Positions 1 through 5,936 of a DNA stretch of 7,091 nucleotides are shown piece after piece. Position 1 is the stretch's first letter; every line of letters starts with the position of its first letter. The stretch is taken from positions 1 to 7,091 of the forward strand of contig CAJOQU010000005.1 of NCBI GenBank assembly GCA_905236975.1, given 5' to 3'. The notes under the pieces were generated by a model that saw nothing but the letters and a program-made list of their open reading frames with translations, did no database searches and was not told the origin of the DNA. Source of the stretch: an uncultured Clostridia bacterium (GTDB taxonomy: Bacteria; Bacillota; Clostridia; Oscillospirales; Acutalibacteraceae). Made by a program: the position numbers and the translations under genes.

Positions 1-2
1 CT

Positions 3-581
3 TCACGGATACTTCTGCACTGCACATTGACGCGCCGAGTAAAAAATATGGGCACGCGTGAAGGCGGCGTTTCGCATTTAGAATTTACCATCCCCGCACG
101 GGGACTGCTTGGGTATCGCTCCCAGTTTTTGACCGATACCAACGGCAACGGCATCATGAATCATGTGTTTGACAGCTATCAGCCTTATAAGGGAGAGCTG
201 GATCAACGCATGACCGGCTCGATCATCGCCCATGAAACGGGCGAGGCCACCGGCTACGGTTTATTTAATACCCAAAGCCGCGGCAAGCTGTTTATCGGAG
301 CGGGTACCCCGGTGTATGAAGGCATGATCGTGGGGGAAAATCCCAAGAACGAAGACATTGTCTGCAATGTTTGCAAAAAAAAGCAGATGACCAATACCCG
401 CGCCGCCGGTTCGGACGATGCACTGCGGCTGGTCCCGCCAAGCAAACTCAGCTTGGAACAATCGCTGGAATTCATCAAAAACGACGAACTGGTTGAGATC
501 ACGCCTAATCATATTCGTTTGCGTAAGCGCATTTTGGGTAAGGAAGAACGCATGAAAGCCGAGTCAAGAAAAAAACAATGA
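3..581 (+). CDS. typA: Ribosome-associated GTPase TypA/BipA, C-terminal part (5'-truncated by window edge)
   Basis: This is the C-terminal part of TypA (BipA), a translational GTPase of the EF-G/LepA superfamily that binds ribosomes and helps 50S assembly and stress adaptation. The GTPase and beta-barrel domains lie outside the window. What remains is the end of the EF-G-like domain V region and the TypA-specific C-terminal domain. Family landmarks are the IPARGLLGYR motif (about 90-120), the GIMNHVFDSY stretch (about 160-180), ETGEATGYGLF, YEGMIVGENP, CKKKQMTNTR and the conserved ending IRLRKRIL. The frame is open from base 3, but family-like sequence begins only near base 42; the residues encoded before that do not resemble TypA. 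A TTG at 27 can be read as a start but is almost certainly not one, since the real start lies far upstream. The stop codon overlaps the next gene's ATG. Identification is very secure; the left end is not. Confidence 0.95.
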   Translation, partial: SRILLHCTLTRRVKNMGTREGGVSHLEFTIPARGLLGYRSQFLTDTNGNGIMNHVFDSYQPYKGELDQRMTGSIIAHETGEATGYGLFNTQSRGKLFIGAGTPVYEGMIVGENPKNEDIVCNVCKKKQMTNTRAAGSDDALRLVPPSKLSLEQSLEFIKNDELVEITPNHIRLRKRILGKEERMKAESRKKQ

Positions 582-1477
582 ATTGCATTATTTTAGACTT
601 AGAGTGGGACAGCGTTTATTTCAAACCGGAAAAGCGTTTTATCAATCAGATTTTACAGATTGGCGCTGTAAAATTGGATGACCGGTTTGATCCTGTTGAC
701 TCGTTTGAGATTACAGTTCACTCTTCGCTTTCCAACCGGGTGACAGGGCGCTTTTCAAACTTGACGGGCATCACCTCCGAAATGATGCGCGCCGGTCTGC
801 CTTTGACCGAGGCGGTGACCGCTTACAGCGAATGGGCGGGAACCGATACCGTGACCATGACCTGGAGCGACTCTGACCTTTACACCATTCGGGAAAATGA
901 GGAAAAATTATTGCCTGACGGTCCGAAATTTGCCATCAATAAATTTTTGGATCTGCAACGGTTTGTGCAGGGCGAAATGCGGCAGTTGGGTTATACCGAT
1001 ACCAATCAAGTTTCCCTTGCAGGGGCGGCGGAATTCTTTAACATTGCCACCGCCGATCTGCCATTACATACCGCCAAGGCCGACAGCCTGCTGTGCGCTG
1101 CGCTGTTAAAGCGTTGTTACGACCCCGAGCGTTTTACCGCCTTGATTCGCGATACGGCGGATCCGTTGTTTTACAAACGGTTGCGGTTCAAGCCCTACCC
1201 GATTTCCAATTTAAACGACCCGGCGGTCGATCCAAAACAATTGGAGTTTTTTTGTGATGTCTGCGGTGCGAAAGCCAAACGGCTCAATAAATGGCGCTAT
1301 CGCAATCGCTGGTTTTCGGCGCGGTTTGCCTGCACCAACTGTGATCGCCGCTTTTTCGGCCGGGTCAGCTTTAAAAAGACCTTTGACGATGTGCAGGTGC
1401 GCCGCCGCATCTGTGAAATAAAACCGAAAGGAACGACCCCTCAGGATGAAGTGCAGTCTGTGCCCGAGACGGTGTAA
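578..1477 (+). CDS. DEDDh-type 3'-5' exonuclease (DnaQ-like) with C-terminal zinc-ribbon-like domain
   Basis: A 299-residue protein with an N-terminal DnaQ-like exonuclease fold that should remove nucleotides from 3' ends of DNA or RNA using two metal ions. ExoI is LDLEWD (D7, E9). ExoII fits the WSDSD segment, with D100 the likely metal ligand. ExoIII is HTAKAD (H164, D169), which makes it DEDDh. The NLTGI motif at 61-65 is also typical. After the nuclease domain (about 1-180) comes a basic C-terminal region with two CxxC pairs, C226/C229 and C252/C255, arranged like a zinc ribbon and rich in Arg and aromatic residues, so probably nucleic-acid binding. The ATG sits within an ATGA overlap with the typA stop. 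No strong Shine-Dalgarno is visible just upstream, which points to reinitiation after typA. The start is set by ExoI beginning at residue 4. The substrate is unknown. It is too divergent in its C-terminus to be called polymerase III epsilon; a KapD-like relation is possible but unproven. Confidence 0.88.
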   Translation: MNCIILDLEWDSVYFKPEKRFINQILQIGAVKLDDRFDPVDSFEITVHSSLSNRVTGRFSNLTGITSEMMRAGLPLTEAVTAYSEWAGTDTVTMTWSDSDLYTIRENEEKLLPDGPKFAINKFLDLQRFVQGEMRQLGYTDTNQVSLAGAAEFFNIATADLPLHTAKADSLLCAALLKRCYDPERFTALIRDTADPLFYKRLRFKPYPISNLNDPAVDPKQLEFFCDVCGAKAKRLNKWRYRNRWFSARFACTNCDRRFFGRVSFKKTFDDVQVRRRICEIKPKGTTPQDEVQSVPETV

Positions 1478-2321
1478 CGCCGAACGGACCGAACGCGAAA
1501 ATCCACAAGGTTTTTGCGGCATGCCTTTGCTGCCCAAAGCGGCAAGGGCGGCTTTGCATTTTTGGGAAGAGCCGTGTATCTCCGGCGCCGGCGGTTCCGG
1601 AACTATCTTTTTCAGCGGCTGTGCCCTGCGTTGCGTCTTTTGCCAAAACAGGGAAATCTCACAGGGCGGGCAGGGAAAAGTCATCACCACCCGCCGCCTG
1701 GCCGAGATCATGCGCGAACTTGAGGAACAGGGCGCCGAGAATATCAACTTGGTAACGCCCTCGCATTATGTTGCGGCGATCGTCGAGGCATTGTCGCTTT
1801 ACCGCCCGCATATTCCGGTGGTATATAATTCCGGCGGATATGACAGCCTTGAGGCGCTGCAGGCATTGCGAGGTCTTGTGGATATTTATTTATTTGATTT
1901 GAAATATTTGTCTTCCGATCGTGCGCGGCTTTATTCGGGCGCGGCGGATTATCCGTCAACAGCCGTTGCCGCGATTCTGGAAGGCTATGCACAGCAACCG
2001 CACAATATTTTGCAAAACGGCGTGATGCAAAAAGGGATGATTGTGCGGCACCTGCTTTTACCGCAGGGCACACGCGAGGCCATGGCGGTATTTGATTGGG
2101 TGCGGCAAAACACACCCGGCGCGGCTTTCAGCCTCATGAGCCAGTACCTGCCCTGCGGAAAGGCCGAATCCATGCCGCCGATCGATCGCCGTGTGACCGC
2201 GCGGGAGTATGACAAGGTCTTGGATTATATTTTAGCATCCGGCTTTGAAAACGTCTATATCCAGGAACGCGAAAGCGCCCGCGGGGAATATATTCCCTGT
2301 TTTGACGGTACAGGCATTTGA
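1446..2321 (+). CDS. Radical SAM protein, PflA-like (PflX/COG1313 group)
   Basis: A 291-residue radical SAM enzyme. The cluster-binding CX3CX2C motif is GCALRCVFCQN (C59, C63, C66), preceded by a FFSG strand; these cysteines would hold the [4Fe-4S] cluster that cleaves S-adenosylmethionine. VYNSGGYDS (126-134) and FDLKY (150-154) are typical of the pyruvate formate-lyase-activating-enzyme-like subgroup. The N-terminus has a second cysteine set, CSLCPRRC then GFCG (C3, C6, C10, C24), characteristic of the COG1313 proteins often annotated as putative PFL-activating enzyme; its role is not established. The start at 1446 is supported because the first cysteine motif begins at residue 3. The upstream Shine-Dalgarno candidate GAAAGGA (1426-1432) has a rather long spacing of 13. 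The gene overlaps the exonuclease by 32 bases in another frame, suggesting coupling. No glycyl radical enzyme is encoded in the window, so the target is unknown. Confidence 0.9.
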   Translation: MKCSLCPRRCNAERTERENPQGFCGMPLLPKAARAALHFWEEPCISGAGGSGTIFFSGCALRCVFCQNREISQGGQGKVITTRRLAEIMRELEEQGAENINLVTPSHYVAAIVEALSLYRPHIPVVYNSGGYDSLEALQALRGLVDIYLFDLKYLSSDRARLYSGAADYPSTAVAAILEGYAQQPHNILQNGVMQKGMIVRHLLLPQGTREAMAVFDWVRQNTPGAAFSLMSQYLPCGKAESMPPIDRRVTAREYDKVLDYILASGFENVYIQERESARGEYIPCFDGTGI

Positions 2322-2343
2322 TTTTTTCCTCATAAAACAGCAG

Positions 2344-2371
2344 ATCACCTCATATTTTTTTATGAGGTGAT
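2344..2371 (+). promoter_or_regulatory. Perfect 11-bp inverted repeat with T6 loop covering the bofA ribosome binding site
   Basis: The left arm ATCACCTCATA (2344-2354) and right arm TATGAGGTGAT (2361-2371) are exact reverse complements separated by six T residues. The right arm contains the only Shine-Dalgarno candidate for bofA. In the transcript, the fold would bury that site and end one base before the ATGATG start region. It is not a classical intrinsic terminator, because the T-run is in the loop rather than after the stem. The DNA palindrome could instead be a protein-binding operator. The symmetry is seen directly; a regulatory role is inferred. Confidence 0.6.
2364..2371 (+). promoter_or_regulatory. 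Ribosome binding site of bofA (GAGGTGAT)
   Basis: GAGGTGAT matches the anti-Shine-Dalgarno consensus over eight bases. The GAGG core ends at 2367, giving a spacing of 5 to the ATG at 2373 and 8 to the TTG at 2376. The GTG at 2367 lies within the site itself and the ATG at 2370 is too close, so both are poor starts. This decides the bofA start in favour of 2373. Confidence 0.7.
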
Positions 2372-2372
2372 G

Positions 2373-2639
2373 ATGTTGAAAATCTTTTTGGATTCTGCAA
2401 TCGGTCTGTTGACTTTGACCGAACTTTCGATTTTGATATTGGCACTGAAAAGCCGAAAGCCGCTGAAGCTTTTGTTGTTGAATGCCCTTTTGGGGCTGTT
2501 GGCGCTGGCGGCCGCCGATTTGACTACCCGGTTTACGGGCGTGCATGTTCCCATCAATTGGTATACAGCGGCGGGATCCGCGCTTTTTGGAATGCCTGCG
2601 GTAGCCGGTTTTTTGCTGTTGCCGTTGATTTTTGTATAA
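2373..2639 (+). CDS. bofA: BofA-family membrane protein (pro-sigmaK processing inhibitor family)
   Basis: An 88-residue, almost wholly hydrophobic protein with three likely membrane segments (about 5-26, 32-50 and 68-88) and basic residues between the first two. The C-terminal half carries the BofA signature: GVHVPIN (56-62) followed by LFGMPAVAGF (71-80), which lines up with the corresponding region of Bacillus subtilis BofA, a protein of nearly the same length. In B. subtilis, BofA sits in the outer forespore membrane on the mother-cell side and, with SpoIVFA, inhibits the intramembrane protease SpoIVFB so that pro-sigmaK is processed on time. Whether this organism has SpoIVFB cannot be told from the window, and many Clostridia carry BofA-like proteins of unclear role. 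In-frame starts exist at 2367 (GTG), 2370 and 2373 (ATG) and 2376 (TTG); 2373 best fits the ribosome binding site. The gene lies 24 bases before addB. Family assignment is good; function here is inferred. Confidence 0.85.
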   Translation: MLKIFLDSAIGLLTLTELSILILALKSRKPLKLLLLNALLGLLALAAADLTTRFTGVHVPINWYTAAGSALFGMPAVAGFLLLPLIFV

Positions 2640-2663
2640 AACCGGAAAAAAGGACGTGAAACC

Positions 2664-5600
2664 ATGCTGCAATTTCTTTTCGGACGCCCCGCCGGCGGAA
2701 AAACCACCGCGGTTCTTTCGCGTCTTCATGCCCTTGCCGCGGCAGGGAAGGAATCGGTTCTTTTGATTCCCGAACAGTTTTCGTTTGAAAGCGAACGTGC
2801 CGTTTTAAAAACTTTAGGCGATCAAAACGCGCAGCGCGTCGCCGTGATGAGTTTTACGCGCTTGTGCGATGAAGTGGCGCGACAGGCAGGCGGCATGGCG
2901 GGTCGCGTTCTTTCGCAGGCGGACAAGGTCATTTTCATGAGTCGCGCACTGCGTTCGATTTCATCGGAATTGACCCTTTGGGGGCGCTATTGCCGATCGG
3001 TTTCGTTTGCAAAAACCATGCTGGACGCGGTAGGGGAACTGAAGATCAACGCTCTGACTCCCGAAGATTTGAAAAAGGCCGCTTTGCTTGCCGAAGACCC
3101 GGCTTTGCAAAATAAACTGCATGACCTCACGTTGATCTATGAGGCCTATGATATGCTGGTGGGTGAAAAATTTATTGATCCGGCAGACAGCCTGACCAAG
3201 TTGTACCGCCGGCTGGAGCATTGCCCGTATTTTGAGGGCAAAACTGTGTTTTTGGATTCTTTCAAGGGCTTTACCGGCCAGCAGTACGCCATCATTGAAC
3301 GCATTATGTCGCAGGCGGACGATGTTTTTGTCAGTTTAACCAATGACCCGGCGCTTGATCGGGAATACAACGTGTATCACAATATTCGCACGGCGGTCGA
3401 ACGGATTAAAAACGCCGCCGGCCGCTACGGGCAAGCGGTTGCGGAACCCATCGTTTTGAAGGACAGCCATGTTGCCGCCCCGTCGCTTTCCGCTTTGGAA
3501 CGCCTGCTGGCAGGGGAAAATCCGGATCGCCCGCCGGAGGACGGTGCCATTACCCTGTGCGCTGCCGCCGGCCTTTATGATGAGGCCGAGTTCGCCGCCC
3601 GTACCATCCGCCGATTGGTACGAACCGAGGGCTATCGCTATCGGGATTTTGTGTTGATCGCGCGGGATGCCGAGCCTTATGAGGAGGCTGTTACGCTGTC
3701 GCTTTCGCAAAACGGCATACCGGTCTTTTGTGATAAGCGTCTGCCGCTTTCAGCCTTTCCGCTTTCGTCGGCGGTGTTGGCTGCGGTGCAGGCGGCGATC
3801 ACCCCTTCGACCGAGAATATTTTACGCTTTCATAAAACCGGCCTGGGTACACTCACTTATGATGAGATCGCCACACTTGAAAATTACACCACCCTTTGGC
3901 ATATCGACGGGGAGCTTTGGCACCGGGAATGGGATATGGATCCCCGCGGCTTTGTGTCCGAACCGGAGGAGGAACGTCAGCAGGCCGAAGCACTGACTGC
4001 CATCAACGCGCTCAGACAAAAGGCGCTTTCGGTTTTTACAGATTTTGAAATGGCGTTTTCCGGCACGGCGGCCGATATGGCGGCGGCTGTGGTGGAATTG
4101 CTGGAACACTGCGGTGTTGCTGAAAAATTAGCTGATATGTCTCTTCGTTTTGAAGAAGAGTACCCCGAATTTTCACAAGATGTTTTTCGGCAGGCATATG
4201 CCAAATGGATGCAGTTGTTTGACAGTATGGCACGCTGTTACGGCGATAAAAACCTGTCAAAATCGGAATTTCTGGAAGCGTTGACCTTATCGGTCTCATT
4301 TGAAACGGTGGGAACCACTCCCCGCATGCTGGATGAGGTCACCTTCGGCGCCGCCGACCGCATTCGCCCTTCGCGCCCTAAGGTCGCTTTTTTGCTTGGC
4401 GCCAATCAGGGCATTTTTCCGAAAACGGTGTCGCCTACCGGGATTCTCGCCGGGAATGAACGGAAAAAATTGATCGCTTTGGGGCTTGACCTGCCGGATG
4501 ACAGCATGACAGCTGTCATCAATGAGCAATATCTGGTCTACGGCAATCTTTGCTGTGCGTCGGACAAGCTGTTTTTATCCTACTCCCGGCACGACGTCAC
4601 GGGCGCCGCATTGGAGCCTGCCGCCTTTGTAAGCGAGATTGTAGAACAACTGCCTTGCCGCTTGGTTTTTGAACCGTCTGAAACCCTTGAGCCCGAAACC
4701 TTACCTGAGACCGTGCCAAGTGCTTACGCCCGCTATTGCCGCACCCTCGGCCAAAACGCGCCGGATGCTTCCGCCTTGCGGGCGGCGCTGGTTACAACCG
4801 ATGCGCGTGTGAAAATAGAGGCTTTAACAAACAACCTCGGCGAGATACGCCCCGCTCTCTCACGTTCTGCCGCAGAACGACTGTTTGGGCAGGAGATACG
4901 CATGTCCGCCTCGCGCTTTGACCGTTACCACCGCTGTCCTTTCTCCTTTTTTTGCCTGTATGGTCTGAAAGCAAAAAAATTACGCCCGGCTGAGTTTGAT
5001 GTGTTACAGCGCGGCACCATTGCGCATTATGTATTGGAACGTTTGGTGAACGAGCATAAACAAACCATGACCCGGCTTACCCGTGAACAGGCCGATGCCT
5101 TGGTGGACGAGTATATAACCGATTATTTGGACGGCATCGCGGGGTATCGTTCCACCGCCGGGGCGCGGGCGGCGTTTTTGGTTTCCTGTATCGCCCGATC
5201 GCTGAAAGACGTGGTCTGGCATATGATCGAGGAATTTGCACAATCTGATTTTGAACCGATGGCTTGTGAAATGAAAATCGGCCCGGGAGGCGATCTTCCC
5301 ACCCTGATTTTCCCGTTTGAGGACGGTCGCATTGCCTTAACGGGCAGCATCGACCGGGTAGACGCTTACCACGGATACATCCGTGTGATCGATTACAAGA
5401 CCGGCAGTAAAAAATTCAAACTGCCCGATATCCTGTTTGGGCTGAATTTGCAAATGCTGATCTACCTGTATGCCGCCGTTCGCGCCGCCGGACTGCCGGA
5501 CGAAAAGGCGGCCGGGATCCTTTACATGCCCGCTAAACGTGATAAGGCCGAAAACGGTCTTTCCATGAACGGCCTTGTGCGGGCGGATGAAAATCTGGTT

Positions 5601-5936
5601 GCCGCTATGGATAAAGAAAAATCCGGCAAATTTATCCCGAGGTACGCCCTGACCAAAAGCGGCAATTTGGATAAACGCTGTACCTCCTTCATTGAATCGG
5701 AACGGTTTTCAGAGATTTTTGACCTTATTGAACGCCTGATGAGCGATACCGGCCGTCGCATTGCAGGGGGAGACATCGGCGTTACGCCAATGGATGGACG
5801 GGAGTCCGCCGCCTGCCAATACTGTGATTATAAAAGCATTTGCGGCCGCGAGGACAAACCGAACAACAAAGTTCCGCCGCTTAGTCTTGATGAGACCTTC
5901 GACCGCATGAAAGGGGGAGAACCCGATGCCCTTTAG
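2664..5936 (+). CDS. addB: ATP-dependent helicase/deoxyribonuclease subunit B (AddB)
   Basis: A complete 1090-residue AddB subunit of the AddAB (RexAB) enzyme, which unwinds and resects DNA from double-strand breaks and responds to Chi before RecA loading. The N-terminus has a Walker A motif, GRPAGGKT (7-14), followed by LLIPEQFSFESE (33-44) and SFTRLCDEV (63-71), typical of AddB. The middle is the degenerate helicase-like region. The C-terminal RecB-type nuclease domain shows H788, D897 in GSIDRVD, the DYKTG motif (D910, K912) and Q930 with Y934, so it appears active. Four cysteines expected to hold the AddB [4Fe-4S] cluster are present: C758 in RYHRCPF and the CX2CX5C set C1051, C1054, C1060. 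The length is slightly below the B. subtilis protein. A Shine-Dalgarno AAAGGA (2649-2654) precedes the ATG with a spacing of 9. Its 3' end overlaps addA by 11 bases, as expected for subunits made in equal amounts. Confidence 0.97.
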   Translation: MLQFLFGRPAGGKTTAVLSRLHALAAAGKESVLLIPEQFSFESERAVLKTLGDQNAQRVAVMSFTRLCDEVARQAGGMAGRVLSQADKVIFMSRALRSISSELTLWGRYCRSVSFAKTMLDAVGELKINALTPEDLKKAALLAEDPALQNKLHDLTLIYEAYDMLVGEKFIDPADSLTKLYRRLEHCPYFEGKTVFLDSFKGFTGQQYAIIERIMSQADDVFVSLTNDPALDREYNVYHNIRTAVERIKNAAGRYGQAVAEPIVLKDSHVAAPSLSALERLLAGENPDRPPEDGAITLCAAAGLYDEAEFAARTIRRLVRTEGYRYRDFVLIARDAEPYEEAVTLSLSQNGIPVFCDKRLPLSAFPLSSAVLAAVQAAITPSTENILRFHKTGLGTLTYDEIATLENYTTLWHIDGELWHREWDMDPRGFVSEPEEERQQAEALTAINALRQKALSVFTDFEMAFSGTAADMAAAVVELLEHCGVAEKLADMSLRFEEEYPEFSQDVFRQAYAKWMQLFDSMARCYGDKNLSKSEFLEALTLSVSFETVGTTPRMLDEVTFGAADRIRPSRPKVAFLLGANQGIFPKTVSPTGILAGNERKKLIALGLDLPDDSMTAVINEQYLVYGNLCCASDKLFLSYSRHDVTGAALEPAAFVSEIVEQLPCRLVFEPSETLEPETLPETVPSAYARYCRTLGQNAPDASALRAALVTTDARVKIEALTNNLGEIRPALSRSAAERLFGQEIRMSASRFDRYHRCPFSFFCLYGLKAKKLRPAEFDVLQRGTIAHYVLERLVNEHKQTMTRLTREQADALVDEYITDYLDGIAGYRSTAGARAAFLVSCIARSLKDVVWHMIEEFAQSDFEPMACEMKIGPGGDLPTLIFPFEDGRIALTGSIDRVDAYHGYIRVIDYKTGSKKFKLPDILFGLNLQMLIYLYAAVRAAGLPDEKAAGILYMPAKRDKAENGLSMNGLVRADENLVAAMDKEKSGKFIPRYALTKSGNLDKRCTSFIESERFSEIFDLIERLMSDTGRRIAGGDIGVTPMDGRESAACQYCDYKSICGREDKPNNKVPPLSLDETFDRMKGGEPDAL
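5911..5919 (+). promoter_or_regulatory. Ribosome binding site of addA inside addB
   Basis: AAGGGGGAG, close to the Shine-Dalgarno consensus, lies six bases before the ATG at 5926, within the last codons of addB. It fixes the addA start and indicates that addA has its own ribosome entry as well as possible coupling to addB termination. Confidence 0.75.

Noticed and set aside
27..581. TTG at 27 as the true start of a 184-residue gene
   Set aside because: The product is an interior piece of TypA; the real start and the GTPase domain must lie upstream of the window.
1211..1747. Minus-strand open frame of 178 codons across the exonuclease/radical SAM junction
   Set aside because: Antisense to two genes with clear catalytic motifs; its translation has no family features.
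2302..2335. Possible sigmaA promoter for bofA (TTGACG at 2302-2307 with TCATAA at 2330-2335)
   Set aside because: The spacer would be 22 bases and no good -10 box lies at 16-18 bases. The -35-like box is inside the coding sequence of the radical SAM gene.
2314..2338. Possible sigmaE-type promoter for bofA (GCATTTG and CATAAAAC)
   Set aside because: The two boxes only partly match the sigmaE consensus from memory and the spacer is about 10 bases, too short. A sporulation promoter would make sense but is not supported here.
2344..2371. The inverted repeat as an intrinsic terminator for the upstream gene
   Set aside because: The T-run is in the loop and not after the stem, the stem is AU-rich at its base and loop end, and no T-run follows it on either strand.
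2605..2645. CCGGTTTT (2605-2612) and AAAACCGG (2638-2645) as a hairpin at the end of bofA
   Set aside because: Only 8 bp with a 25-base loop, followed by an A-run rather than a T-run, and half of it is a self-complementary CCGG; likely chance.
2232..2729. Minus-strand open frame of 165 codons across the bofA region
   Set aside because: It lies opposite well-supported genes, has a low-complexity Gln/Lys-rich translation with no recognisable motif, and has no plausible ribosome binding site role; a shadow frame.
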